64,000 bases of DNA from assembly GCF_025380365.1 (NCBI RefSeq), contig NZ_JAOCQF010000004.1:62001-126000 (forward strand). The letters are read 5' to 3'. The notes beneath the pieces are model-generated. The model was given only the letters and a program-made list of their open reading frames with translations, was not told the DNA's origin and did not search any database. This DNA is from Albidovulum sediminis. Its GTDB lineage: Bacteria > Pseudomonadota > Alphaproteobacteria > Rhodobacterales > Rhodobacteraceae. Positions 25,418 through 34,051 of this stretch are shown one piece after another (within the stretch, counting starts at the first letter, position 1; every line of letters begins with the position of its first letter). Position numbers and translations under genes: made by a program.

Positions 25418-25619
25418 GGCTGCGCTCCTCGTACAGGGCTTGCATCTCCTGTCGGCGGATCACCTTCTCGAGCGACAAAAGTGCCGCTTCGCGCTGGCGC
25501 GGATCAGGATGCAGGGCCGAGACTTTGGTGCGGCATTCTTCATAGATCGCGGCACGCCGGGCTGCATCGGGCGTACCCGCGCGATGCAGCCGATCGAAGA
25601 CGAGCCGTACAAGATCCAT
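25407..25619 (-). CDS. Small helical protein (70 aa) heading the unknown operon
   Basis: A 70-residue all-helical protein (MDLVRLVFDRLHRAGTPDAA ... IYEECRTKVSALHPDPRQRE ... LEKVIRRQEMQ). The pattern R-x-x-I-Y-x-x-x-R-x-x-L, a linker, then A-L-x-x-L-E-x-x-I-R-R-x-E is common as an N-terminal module in alphaproteobacterial proteins, and a similar helical repeat appears in the membrane protein at 20436. A TTG at 25661 could extend it by 14 residues. It overlaps the next gene by 11 bp, indicating coupling. Function unknown. Confidence 0.68.
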   Translation of the reverse strand: MDLVRLVFDRLHRAGTPDAARRAAIYEECRTKVSALHPDPRQREAALLSLEKVIRRQEMQALYEERSLER

Positions 25620-25788
25620 GCAGGGGCCGAGACAAATGCCGACAGGAATGACCGGCGGCAAGAATTCGGCAGAATGACAGTCCCATCAAGCGCTAATGGG
25701 ACATCGTGAAATGCGGCGGCGGGCGTTGCCCTTCCGCCACATCATGGGCCCCGGCCAAGGCCGCAGGGCCAGCCAAGGCCGCAGCTAT

Positions 25789-25817
25789 GGGCGGGTTCGT
25801 CAGGACGCAGCCCGCCC
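25789..25817 (-). terminator. Hairpin downstream of the RhlE gene
   Basis: GGGCGGG at 25789-25795 pairs with CCCGCCC at 25811-25817; the 15-base centre can form an inner CGT/ACG stem. It lies 20 bp past the RhlE stop on the minus strand. Two copies of CCAAGGCCGCAG nearby (around 25755 and 25773) form a short tandem repeat. Confidence 0.55.
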
Positions 25818-25836
25818 GTAACCCGCCTGCCCGGTC

Positions 25837-27093
25837 TCAGGCGGCCCGATGACGGCGCTGGCGGCGGCGGTTGGAGTTCGCCGCGGGCTTGTCGCCGGCC
25901 ATCGGCGCGGGTTTCTGGCCGCGGCCGCGCTTCTGCCAGGGCTCGCGCGCAGCACCGCCGGAACGCGGCGCCTGACCGCTGGCAACCGGAATGTCGATCT
26001 TCATCAGCTTCTGGATGTCGCGCAGCTGATCGGCCTCCTCGGGCGTGCAGAAGGCGATGGCCTCACCCTCGCGGCCGGCGCGGGCGGTGCGGCCGATCCG
26101 GTGCACGTAGTTGTCGGGCACCTCGGGCAGATCATAGTTGATGACATAGGCGACGCCGGGAATGTCGATGCCGCGCGCGGCGACATCGGTGGCGACGAGG
26201 GTCGTCACCGTCCCGTCGCGGAACGCCTTGATCGCCCGGTCGCGCTGTCCCTGGCTCTTGTTGCCGTGGATCGAGGCGGCGTTGAAGCCGTCGGCGACCA
26301 GATCCTTCATCAGCTTTTCCGCCCCGTGCTTGGTGCGCGCGAAAACCAGCGTCAGCGCGCTCAGGTCTCGGGAGAGGATGTCGCGCAGCAGTTCGGGCTT
26401 GCGCGCGCGGTCGATGAAGTGGACCGACTGCGTGACCTTGTCCGCGGCCTTGCCCGGCGGGGCGACCTGCACGCGCCGGGGGTCCTTCAGGTAGGCGCGG
26501 CTCAGTTCCTCCATCTGCTTCGGCATGGTGGCCGAGAACAGCATGGTCTGGCGCGGCGTACCCAGGCGCGGGGCGATCTTGCGCAGCGCATGGATGAAAC
26601 CGAGGTCGAGCATCTGGTCGGCCTCGTCCAGCACCAGATGGCGGACCGTGGACAGGTCGACGGCGCCGCGGTCCATCAGGTCGATGAGCCGGCCGGGCGT
26701 GGCAACCAGGATGTCGGTTCCGCGCTTGAGCGTCTCGATCTGCCGGCCGACCGACTGGCCGCCGACGACGGTGAAGATGCGGATCGGCGTGCCGGTCGTG
26801 AGCACGCGCAGGCTGTCGGCGATCTGGTTCACCAGTTCGCGCGTCGGCGCCAGGATCAGCGCCTTGACCGTCTTGGGTGCGGGCCGGCCCGGCTGGGCAA
26901 GCAGGTGATCGACCAGCGGCAGGCCGAAGGCCAGCGTCTTGCCGGTGCCCGTCTGCGCAAGGCCGAGGATGTCGAGACCCTGAAGCGCAAGCGGGATCGC
27001 CTGGTTCTGGATCGGGGTGGGTTCGGAAAGACCGGCGCGCTTCAGGGCGGCGGTCAGGGCCGGCGCGAGGCCGAGCATGTCGAAGTCGAACAA
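25837..27093 (-). CDS. rhlE: DEAD-box RNA helicase, RhlE type
   Basis: A 418-residue ATP-dependent RNA helicase used in ribosome assembly and RNA turnover. Motifs in order: Q-motif (SEPTPIQNQAIP), Walker A AQTGTGKT, PTRELVNQ, TPGRLIDL, DEAD box VLDEADQML, SAT (LFSATMP), then ARTKHGAE, TDVAARGIDI and HRIGRTARAGREG. The C-terminus is basic and disordered (SNRRRQRRHRAA), typical of RhlE. I chose the TTG at 27093 because AAAGGA lies 6 bases upstream and gives MFDFDMLGLAPAL; an ATG inside at 27078 is the alternative. The frame is open further upstream without family similarity. Confidence 0.94.
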   Translation of the reverse strand: MFDFDMLGLAPALTAALKRAGLSEPTPIQNQAIPLALQGLDILGLAQTGTGKTLAFGLPLVDHLLAQPGRPAPKTVKALILAPTRELVNQIADSLRVLTTGTPIRIFTVVGGQSVGRQIETLKRGTDILVATPGRLIDLMDRGAVDLSTVRHLVLDEADQMLDLGFIHALRKIAPRLGTPRQTMLFSATMPKQMEELSRAYLKDPRRVQVAPPGKAADKVTQSVHFIDRARKPELLRDILSRDLSALTLVFARTKHGAEKLMKDLVADGFNAASIHGNKSQGQRDRAIKAFRDGTVTTLVATDVAARGIDIPGVAYVINYDLPEVPDNYVHRIGRTARAGREGEAIAFCTPEEADQLRDIQKLMKIDIPVASGQAPRSGGAAREPWQKRGRGQKPAPMAGDKPAANSNRRRQRRHRAA

Positions 27094-27358
27094 GAAAGGT
27101 CCTTTCAGGCCGTGCCGGTCGGGCACGGGATTTCTGGGCCACGGCAACGCGTGGCGAGCGAGGGTTGCGCCCCTGCCTCTGGACCTGCGCTGCGTGCGCC
27201 TGTCCGGCCGGACGGTCAGAACCCTGCGTGATGGGAACCGGAAGATCGCGTCGCTGATGCGCCCGGATGGGAACGCGGCTACCTCACGCGGCAGCGCAGC
27301 GACGCTGTGCACATGCGCCCTGACGTGCCCTGTGTCAAGTCCTCGCGTCGGCCGACGC

Positions 27359-27961
27359 TCAATAATCCTCGGTCAGGTAGCGGGCGATCGCGGCGGTGCG
27401 CGTGGGCACGTCAAGCTTCTGGTAGATCGTCTTGAGGTAGTACTTGACGGTGTTCTCCGACAGGCCGAGGCGGGCGGAGACCTGGAAGTTCGTCAGCCCC
27501 TCCTTGATCAGCGCCATGATCTCGTGCTCGCGCTTGGTCAGCCGGTCGGCGGGGTCGGCAAGGATGCGGGCCATCAACGCGGCGGGCAGGGCGACGACGC
27601 CCTCGGCCTGCGCGGCCAGGATCTGCGGCAGCTTCTGGTAGAGGTCGTCGAGCAGGCAGACGGCGCCCGCGCCCGCCCGTAACGCCTCGCGCGCGTAGTT
27701 CAGTTCGCCCGGAGAGATGAGGACGATGGTGCGCGGCATGCGGCCCCGACCGCGGCAGCGGCGCAGCAGCGCAATGATGTCGCCGCCGCCAAGCTGAACG
27801 CCGGCGATCAGCGTCACGGGTTCGGGCGCCGCTGTCACAAGGCCCTCGGCCCGCGCGAGGTCCTGCGCCTGGCCAAGCACGGTCGCGCCGGGCAGCGAGG
27901 AGGCGAGCAGCTGCACGCTGTCGCAGACAAGTTTCCTCTGATCGGCGATGACGATGTTCAC
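27359..27961 (-). CDS. LuxR-type regulator with a degenerate receiver domain
   Basis: A 200-residue protein with a NarL/FixJ-like layout: an N-terminal receiver-like domain and a C-terminal LuxR HTH (LTKREHEIMALIKEGLTNFQ ... GLSENTVKYYLKTIYQKLDV). The receiver lacks its key residues: the acidic pair is DQ (VIADQRK), the phospho-acceptor Asp region reads TLIAGVQLGGGD with no Asp at the acceptor, and the conserved Lys after the fifth strand is missing (AVCLLDDL). It should therefore work without ordinary phosphorylation. A GTG at 27961 with GGGAGGGG just upstream is the likely start. It is divergent from the serine-cycle operon, with a perfect 13-bp palindrome between them. Confidence 0.88.
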   Translation of the reverse strand: MNIVIADQRKLVCDSVQLLASSLPGATVLGQAQDLARAEGLVTAAPEPVTLIAGVQLGGGDIIALLRRCRGRGRMPRTIVLISPGELNYAREALRAGAGAVCLLDDLYQKLPQILAAQAEGVVALPAALMARILADPADRLTKREHEIMALIKEGLTNFQVSARLGLSENTVKYYLKTIYQKLDVPTRTAAIARYLTEDY

Positions 27962-28193
27962 CCGGCCCCTCCCGCCCCTCTCCCGAATGCGGGGCAGGCG
28001 AAAGGAAAGCACGTGCGGGCGCGCCTGCCATCCACCGATTCCGGCAGTTCGCGGGCGATTCCCGGCGTTTTCGACGCCGAATCCCGCCCCGCTGTCCACC
28101 ATCGGAAACTTTTCGCCATTGTACACGAATGTATTCAAAATCAGTCGGTTACAGGCATCAGGAATATGCAGGTGCAGCATTACCGCTAACCCC

Positions 28194-28225
28194 TCCGTCC
28201 GGGTAGACGGCCCTACCCGGACGGA
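28194..28225. promoter_or_regulatory. Perfect 13-bp inverted repeat before the serine-cycle operon
   Basis: TCCGTCCGGGTAG-ACGGCC-CTACCCGGACGGA, with perfect 13-bp arms, lies in the 367-bp gap between the divergent LuxR-type regulator (start 27961) and sgaA (start 28329), 104 bp before the latter. No gene ends here, so a terminator is unlikely; an operator for the LuxR-type dimer or a 5'-leader hairpin are the options. The rest of the gap shows an A+T-richer promoter-like stretch around 28120-28190. Confidence 0.75.
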
Positions 28226-28328
28226 TCAAAACGGCACCTTCGCGGCCCGCACTCCTATCCGGCGTGAGGGTCCATGGGGTCGCGTTTCGCGGTGGGCTGA
28301 AGCCGTCAACAAGAACGCGAGACAGCCC

Positions 28329-29516
28329 ATGCATGGTTACGCCCATCTTTTCGTTCCCGGTCCGACCAACGTGCCCGAACCCGTCCGGCAGGCGATGAAC
28401 CTGCCGATGGAGGACATGAGGGCGCCGGACTTCGGGGCCTTCGTCAAACCGTTGCTCGATGACCTGCGTGAGGTCTTCCGGACCCGCACGGGGCGCGTCT
28501 TCGTGTTTCCGTCCTCAGGCACCGGGGCGTGGGAGGCGGCCTTCACCAACACGCTGAGCGTGGGTGACAAGGTGCTGATGTCGCGCTTCGGGCAGTTCTC
28601 GGGCCTCTGGGTCGAGATGGCTGAACGGCTGGGCCTCAGGGCCGAGGTGGTAGATGTCGAATGGGGCAATGGCGTGCCGGTCGCGGACTATGCCCGCATC
28701 CTGGGCGCCGACCGGGCGCACGGGATCCGGGCGGTCTGCGTGACCCAGAACGAGACCGCGACGGGCGTGACCTCGGACGTGCGCGCGGTGCGTGCGGTGC
28801 TCGATGATCTGGGCCACCCGGCGCTGCTTCTGGTCGACGGCGTGTCGTCGATCGCCTCGATCCCGTTCGAGATGGAGGCCTGGGGGGTCGATCTGGCCGT
28901 GGCCGGGTCGCAGAAAGGGTTCATGCTGCCGGCGGGCCTCGGCCTTCTGGGGGTATCGGAAAAGGCGCTGGAGGCGGCCCGGACGGCCACGATGCGCCGG
29001 GCCTATTTCGAGTTCTCCGACATGATCCGGCTGAACGACACGGGTTACTTCCCCTATACGCCCGCAACCCAGCTTCTGCGCGGGCTCCGTGTCTCGGTCG
29101 ACATGCTGCTGGCCGAGGGGATGGAGAATGTCTGGACCCGCCAGAACCATCTGGCCGAGGGCGTGCGCGCGGCAGTGCAGGCGTGGAATGGCTGCGCGAT
29201 CGTCGCGGCGCCGGAGGTCCGCTCCGACACCGTCACGACGATCCGGGTGCCGGACGGGGTCGATGCCGTGGCGGTGATCCGCACCGCCTACGAACGCTAT
29301 CGCACCTCGCTCGGCGCGGGGCTGGCGCGGCTCTCGGGCAAGGCGTTCCGCATCGGGCACCTCGGCTCGCTGAACGAAGTCATGCTTCTGGGCGCGATCG
29401 GCGCGGCCGAGCTCGCGCTTCTCGACAACGGCGCGCGGATCGAGGCCGGGTCGGGCCTTGCCGCCGCCATCACCCACTATCGCAAAGCCGGAACGGCGCA
29501 GCAGAAGGCAGCCTGA
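28329..29516 (+). CDS. sgaA: Serine-glyoxylate aminotransferase
   Basis: PLP enzyme of the serine cycle: serine plus glyoxylate to hydroxypyruvate plus glycine. A 395-residue class V aminotransferase with the family start YAHLFVPGPTNVPEPVRQAM, VFPSSGTGAWEAA binding the cofactor phosphate, and the Schiff-base Lys196 in VAGSQKGFMLPAG. The frame is open far upstream; the ATG at 28329 gives the usual N-terminus, with only a weak ribosome site. It leads the operon sgaA-mcl-mtkA-mtkB. A general alanine/serine-glyoxylate transaminase is the alternative, but the neighbours favour the serine cycle. Confidence 0.92.
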   Translation: MHGYAHLFVPGPTNVPEPVRQAMNLPMEDMRAPDFGAFVKPLLDDLREVFRTRTGRVFVFPSSGTGAWEAAFTNTLSVGDKVLMSRFGQFSGLWVEMAERLGLRAEVVDVEWGNGVPVADYARILGADRAHGIRAVCVTQNETATGVTSDVRAVRAVLDDLGHPALLLVDGVSSIASIPFEMEAWGVDLAVAGSQKGFMLPAGLGLLGVSEKALEAARTATMRRAYFEFSDMIRLNDTGYFPYTPATQLLRGLRVSVDMLLAEGMENVWTRQNHLAEGVRAAVQAWNGCAIVAAPEVRSDTVTTIRVPDGVDAVAVIRTAYERYRTSLGAGLARLSGKAFRIGHLGSLNEVMLLGAIGAAELALLDNGARIEAGSGLAAAITHYRKAGTAQQKAA

Positions 29517-29517
29517 G

Positions 29518-30459
29518 ATGAGCCATACCCTTCACCCCCTGAAGAAGCAGCGCCTGCAAAGGTCGGAACTGGCCGTGCCGGGGTCGAACCCGACGATGAT
29601 CGAGAAGGCGGCGGCGAGTGCGGCCGACTACATCTTCCTCGACCTCGAGGATGCGGTCGCGCCGCCTGACAAGATCGCGGCGCGCCGCAACATCATCGAG
29701 GCGCTGAACGGCATCGACTGGAAGGCCAGGGGCAAGACCATGTCGATCCGCATCAACGGGCTCGACACCCACTACATGTACCGCGACGTCGTGGAGATCG
29801 TCGAGGCGGCGGGCCGGCACATCGACACGATCCTGGTGCCGAAGGTGGGCGTGCCCGCGGACCTCTACATGGTCGAGGCGATGCTGAACCAGATCGAGAC
29901 GGCCATGGGCTTTACCCACCGGATCGGGCTTGAGGCGTTGATCGAAACCGCGCTTGGCATGGCCAACGTCGAGGCGATCGCGGCGACGCCTGGCCGGCTT
30001 GAGGCGCTGCATTTCGGGGTTGCCGACTATGCCGCGTCTAACCGCGCACGCACGGTGGTGATCGGCGGGCTGAACCCCGATTATCCGGGCGACCAGTGGC
30101 ATTTCGCGCTGTCGCGCATGACGGTTGCCTGCCGCGCCTATGGTCTGCGCGCCATCGACGGGCCGTTTGGCGATTTCTCCGACCCCGAGGCCTACGTCGC
30201 CTCGGCGCGCCGTGCGGCCGCCCTCGGCATCGAGGGGAAGTGGGCGATCCACCCCAGCCAGATCGCGCTTGCCAACGATGTCTTCTCGCCGCCCGCGACC
30301 GAAGTGAGCCGTGCGCGCCGGATCATCGAGGAACTGCAGAAGGCCGCCGCCGAGGGCAAGGGCGCGGCGGCGCTCGACGGCAAGATGATCGACGCGGCCA
30401 GCGAGCGGATGGCGCGCAACGTCATCGTCGTCGCCGACGCCATCGCCGCGGCGGGATGA
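29518..30459 (+). CDS. mcl: Malyl-CoA / beta-methylmalyl-CoA lyase
   Basis: A 313-residue CitE/HpcH-family lyase. It cleaves malyl-CoA to acetyl-CoA and glyoxylate, regenerating the glyoxylate acceptor of the serine cycle. Family landmarks: [18 protein letters not shown], the metal-binding [11 protein letters not shown], and [20 protein letters not shown]. The ATG at 29518 follows the sgaA stop by 1 bp; AGAAGGC lies in the end of sgaA. Coupling with mtkA/mtkB supports malyl-CoA as the substrate. Confidence 0.92.
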   Translation: MSHTLHPLKKQRLQRSELAVPGSNPTMIEKAAASAADYIFLDLEDAVAPPDKIAARRNIIEALNGIDWKARGKTMSIRINGLDTHYMYRDVVEIVEAAGRHIDTILVPKVGVPADLYMVEAMLNQIETAMGFTHRIGLEALIETALGMANVEAIAATPGRLEALHFGVADYAASNRARTVVIGGLNPDYPGDQWHFALSRMTVACRAYGLRAIDGPFGDFSDPEAYVASARRAAALGIEGKWAIHPSQIALANDVFSPPATEVSRARRIIEELQKAAAEGKGAAALDGKMIDAASERMARNVIVVADAIAAAG

Positions 30460-30469
30460 GGAGGGGACC

Positions 30470-31648
30470 ATGGACATTCACGAATATCAGGCCAAGGCGC
30501 TGCTGGAGAAATGCGGGGTCGAGATCCCGCGCGGGGCCATCGCCTACAGCCCCGAGCAGGCGGCCTACCGCGCGCTCGAGATCGGCGGCGATGCCTGGGT
30601 GGTCAAGGCGCAGATCCATTCCGGTGCCCGCGGCAAGGCGGGCGGCGTGAAGTTCTGCCGCAACGAGGCGGAGATCACTGCCGCAGCGGAATCGATGCTG
30701 GGCCGCAGGCTGGTCACGCACCAGACCGGCCCGGCGGGCAAGCTGGTGCGCCGGCTTTATGTCGAGGAAGCCTCCGACATCGCTTCGGAGATCTACCTTG
30801 GCTTCGTCATGGACCGGAAGGCGGAGCGCATCTGCATCGTCGCGTCAGCCGAGGGCGGGATGGAGATCGAGGAGATTTCGGCCGACCGCCCCGACAGCAT
30901 CATCCGCGTCGTTGTCGACCCTGCGGTGGGCATGCAGACCTTCCAGGCGCGCGAGATCGCGTTCTCTCTGGGGCTGGACGGGGCGCTGATCCAGAAGGCG
31001 GTCAAGACGATCATGGGCGCCTACCGGGCCTTTCGCGACTATGACGCCACCATGGTGGAGATCAATCCGCTGGTGGTGACCCGCGCCGGCGAGATCGTCG
31101 CGCTCGACGCCAAGATGTCGTTCGACGACAACGCGCTGTTCCGGCGTCCGGAAATCTCGGAACTGCGGGACAAGAGCCAGGAGGACCAGCGGGAAACCTT
31201 CGCCTCGGACCGCGGGCTCAGCTATATCGGCCTCGAAGGGCAGATCGGCTGCATTGTGAACGGCGCAGGCCTAGCCATGGCCACGCTCGACATGATCAAG
31301 ATGGCCGGGGGGGAGCCTGCGAACTTTCTCGACATCGGCGGCGGCGCCTCGCCCGAACGCATCTTGAAATCGTTCCGTGCGGTCCTGAACGATCCGGGCG
31401 TCGAGGCGATCCTCGTCAACGTCTTCGCGGGGATCAACCGCTGCGACTGGGTGGCCGAGGGCGTCGTGCGCGCGGTGCGCGAGCTTGACCTGAAGCTGCC
31501 GCTGGTCGTGCGCCTTTCGGGCACGAACGTCGAGAAGGGGCGAGAGATCCTGGCGCAGTCGGGACTGGACATCACCACCGCCGAAACGCTGGCCGAAGCC
31601 GCCGAAAAGGCGGTCGCGGCCTGGCGCGGCCAGAGAAAGGCAGCCTGA
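30470..31648 (+). CDS. mtkA: Malate-CoA ligase beta subunit MtkA
   Basis: A 392-residue ADP-forming acyl-CoA ligase subunit, SucC-like, with ATP-grasp domain: [20 protein letters not shown] at the N-terminus, [19 protein letters not shown] binding nucleotide, [13 protein letters not shown] (metal site) and [20 protein letters not shown] at the C-terminal interface. A succinyl-CoA synthetase beta subunit would look similar; its place next to malyl-CoA lyase and sgaA makes malate thiokinase much more likely. GAGGAGG precedes the start. Confidence 0.93.
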   Translation: MDIHEYQAKALLEKCGVEIPRGAIAYSPEQAAYRALEIGGDAWVVKAQIHSGARGKAGGVKFCRNEAEITAAAESMLGRRLVTHQTGPAGKLVRRLYVEEASDIASEIYLGFVMDRKAERICIVASAEGGMEIEEISADRPDSIIRVVVDPAVGMQTFQAREIAFSLGLDGALIQKAVKTIMGAYRAFRDYDATMVEINPLVVTRAGEIVALDAKMSFDDNALFRRPEISELRDKSQEDQRETFASDRGLSYIGLEGQIGCIVNGAGLAMATLDMIKMAGGEPANFLDIGGGASPERILKSFRAVLNDPGVEAILVNVFAGINRCDWVAEGVVRAVRELDLKLPLVVRLSGTNVEKGREILAQSGLDITTAETLAEAAEKAVAAWRGQRKAA

Positions 31649-31650
31649 CC

Positions 31651-32553
31651 ATGGCCATTCTGATCAAACGGGAAACCCCCGTTCTCATCCTGGGCTTCAC
31701 CGGCCGCATCGGCACCTTCCACGCGCAGGAGATGATGGACTACGGGACCAATGTCGTGGGCGGCGTCACCCCAGGCAAGGGCGGCACGACCCATCTTGGC
31801 AAGCCGGTCTTCAACACCATCAAGGGCGCGGTCGCCGAGACCGGGGCCGAGGTGGCGATCGCCTTCGTGCCGCCGCCCTTCGCCTCGGACGCGATCATGG
31901 AGGCGGCGGACGCGGGCATCCGCACCACCGTCTGCATCGCCGACGGTATACCGGCGCAGGACATGATCCGGGTGAAGCGCTTCATGCGCCGCTACCGGGC
32001 GGACCGGCGCATGCGTCTGATCGGCCCCAACTGCGCGGGCATCATTACGCCCGGACAGGCCTTCGCGGGGCTGATGCCGCCGCACATCTACATGCCGGGG
32101 CGGGTCGGGATCGTCGGGCGCTCCGGCACGCTCGGATATGAAGCGGCCAGCCAGATGAAGGCGCGCGGCATCGGCGTGTCGTCCTCGATCGGGATCGGGG
32201 GCGATCCGATCAACGGGTCGTCCTTCAAGGACATCCTCGAACTATTCGAGGCCGACCCGGATACCGACGCCGTCGTCATGGTGGGCGAGATCGGCGGCCC
32301 GCAGGAGGCCGAGGCCGCCCACTATATCCGCGACCACATGACGAAGCCCGTTGCGGCCTATATCGCCGGTCTCTCGGCGCCGAAGGGCCGGCGCATGGGC
32401 CATGCCGGCGCCATCGTCTCGGCCTTCGGGGAATCGGCGCAGGAAAAGGTCGAGATCCTGCGCGACGCGGGCGTGGCGATCGTGCCCACCCCGTCGTCCT
32501 TCGGCGAGACGGTCGCGGCGATGCTGGCGCGTCCCCTGCAGCGGGCGGGCTGA
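31651..32553 (+). CDS. mtkB: Malate-CoA ligase alpha subunit MtkB
   Basis: A 300-residue SucD-like subunit with CoA-binding Rossmann segment (VLILGFTGRIGTFHAQEMMD), GPNCAGIITPGQ, and the phosphorylated His251 in GRRMGHAGAIVS. It completes the malate-CoA ligase with MtkA, converting malate, CoA and ATP to malyl-CoA. It starts 2 bp after mtkA. Confidence 0.93.
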   Translation: MAILIKRETPVLILGFTGRIGTFHAQEMMDYGTNVVGGVTPGKGGTTHLGKPVFNTIKGAVAETGAEVAIAFVPPPFASDAIMEAADAGIRTTVCIADGIPAQDMIRVKRFMRRYRADRRMRLIGPNCAGIITPGQAFAGLMPPHIYMPGRVGIVGRSGTLGYEAASQMKARGIGVSSSIGIGGDPINGSSFKDILELFEADPDTDAVVMVGEIGGPQEAEAAHYIRDHMTKPVAAYIAGLSAPKGRRMGHAGAIVSAFGESAQEKVEILRDAGVAIVPTPSSFGETVAAMLARPLQRAG

Positions 32554-32554
32554 G

Positions 32555-32974
32555 ATGTACGCGGCGCACGCCTTTCCGGCCGAGCGCGCCTTGCGCGACC
32601 CTGCGGACGCGCTCCGCTGGGCGCAGGCGCAGCAACCCGGCATCCTGAAGCCGTCCGGGTTCCTGACGCTGGTGGCGCTTGGGGACGCGGCGCTGCCGGC
32701 CCTGGCCGAGGCCATGGACCTTTGCGAGGCCGACACCGTCTTTGCCCTGACGCAGTGGCCGGTTCCGGCTCTGCGTCTGTCGGTCTGGGCCGGGGCGCCC
32801 GCGGTTCCGGTCCTCTCGGGGCCGGATGCGGCGGCGGTCCTGGACCGTTCGCTGGACCTCGCCTGGCCGGGCGATCAGGTGGTGATCCTCGCGCCACATG
32901 GTCACGATTCCGGCCGGATCGCGCAACTGAAGGGTCGCGCGGCGCCGGCCGATGTCTTCGTGGTCGCGGTCTGA
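32555..32974 (+). CDS. Uncharacterised 139-residue protein closing the serine-cycle operon
   Basis: Starts 1 bp after the mtkB stop (TGAGATG), so probably co-translated. It is soluble, Ala- and Leu-rich, with alternating strand and helix patterns (FLTLVALGDAALPALAEAMD ... AVPVLSGPDAAAVLDRSLDL). No motif I recognise. It might be an assembly or regulatory factor of the malyl-CoA branch; this is based only on position. It ends 4 bp before the convergent LysR gene. Confidence 0.6.
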   Translation: MYAAHAFPAERALRDPADALRWAQAQQPGILKPSGFLTLVALGDAALPALAEAMDLCEADTVFALTQWPVPALRLSVWAGAPAVPVLSGPDAAAVLDRSLDLAWPGDQVVILAPHGHDSGRIAQLKGRAAPADVFVVAV

Positions 32975-32978
32975 GGGC

Positions 32979-33857
32979 TCAGCCGCGCTTTGCCGCTGCG
33001 GCAGGATCGGGGGCGCGGAAGTGTTCGCGCAGGATCTGGAACAGCCTGCGTTGCACCGGCCGGTGACGCTGGCGCTGGTTCACGCCCAGAAACACCGCCT
33101 GAGGGATCGGCTGGGCGTCTATCACGCGGCGACAGGTTCCGTCGGCCACCAGCGCGCCCGCAGATTCCCGCAGCACATAGGCGCTTCCCCCCATCGTCCG
33201 CATCAGGCTGACCATCGCCGCGTTCTGCCCGATCGACAGCGTCGCTGTGGCCAGCGCCGGGTGAAGTGCCGCGTGCGCGTGCGGGATCGCGTCGGAGAAG
33301 TGCGGCAGGATGTAGGTTTCGCGCCGGACATGCTCCAGCCGGTCGACCTCGGTCGAGACCATCTCGTAGGTGATCTCACCGATCGGCTCGAAATAGAGAT
33401 CGGGGTGGAAGCGGGGCGAGAAGAGGATGGCCAGATCCTCGGCCCCGGTGGTGAGGTCGGCGCACATCTGGGCGGAATAGTCGGCCTCGAAAAAGAACGA
33501 GGTGTCGGGGAGCGCGATGCGGAAAGCGCGGATCAGGTCGGAGAAGTGGCTGCCGACCAGATCGTGCTGGATGCCGATGCGCACCGTGGAGGCGCGGCCC
33601 CCGCTCTGGCTGATCGCATGGCGTGCCTCGGCCCAGCCCAGACGCAAGCTGCGCGCGTGCGGCTCGAACCGCATGCCCTGCAAGGTCAGCGACGTGCCCG
33701 CGCGCGAGCGGATGAAAAGCCGCTGGCCGAGAGCCGACTCGAGCGTCCGGATACGGCCCGAGACGGTCGACTGCGTGACGCCCAGCCGTTCCGCCGTGCG
33801 GTTGAAGCTGCGCGTCTCGCAGAGGTCGAGGAAGGTGTCGATCAGTTCGATCTGCAT
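32979..33857 (-). CDS. LysR-family regulator upstream of the methylamine-type cluster
   Basis: A 292-residue LysR regulator: HTH in LIDTFLDLCETRSFNRTAER ... TQSTVSGRIRTLESALGQRL and a C-terminal effector domain. It stands divergent from the FAD/GcvT dehydrogenase at 34052 with a TTATCG-N7-CGAT palindrome between, so it probably controls that gene. It may also cover the serine-cycle operon converging on its 3' end, as QscR-type regulators do in methylotrophs, but that is speculative. Confidence 0.92.
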   Translation of the reverse strand: MQIELIDTFLDLCETRSFNRTAERLGVTQSTVSGRIRTLESALGQRLFIRSRAGTSLTLQGMRFEPHARSLRLGWAEARHAISQSGGRASTVRIGIQHDLVGSHFSDLIRAFRIALPDTSFFFEADYSAQMCADLTTGAEDLAILFSPRFHPDLYFEPIGEITYEMVSTEVDRLEHVRRETYILPHFSDAIPHAHAALHPALATATLSIGQNAAMVSLMRTMGGSAYVLRESAGALVADGTCRRVIDAQPIPQAVFLGVNQRQRHRPVQRRLFQILREHFRAPDPAAAAKRG

Positions 33858-33955
33858 GGCGATGCTTCCTGTGGCGGAGCCCTGACGGCGCGCTGATCGC
33901 CCGGCCAGCCGGTCCGCGGGGATGCGGCCGGGCCGGGATTTGGCGCGGTGGTTAC

Positions 33956-33978
33956 TTATCGGACTTTTCGATCAATAA
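33956..33978. promoter_or_regulatory. LysR-type operator candidate
   Basis: TTATCG-GACTTTT-CGATCAATAA contains ATCG-N7-CGAT and fits the T-N11-A rule of LysR boxes. It lies about 100 bp upstream of the LysR start and 74 bp upstream of the dehydrogenase at 34052, in an A+T-richer island. Confidence 0.55.
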
Positions 33979-34051
33979 TACGCAAATGAACGAATTGAAA
34001 GGCACGGCGCAGATCGCGATACTCGCGCGCAAACCGGATCGGGAGTGAAGA

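Noticed and set aside
27094-27358. Extension of the RhlE gene upstream to 27312
   Set aside because: The extra residues are not helicase-like; AAAGGA with a TTG at 27093 gives a normal N-terminus.
28194-28225. Reading the 13-bp palindrome as a terminator
   Set aside because: It lies between two divergent genes with no transcript ending there, and no T-run follows.
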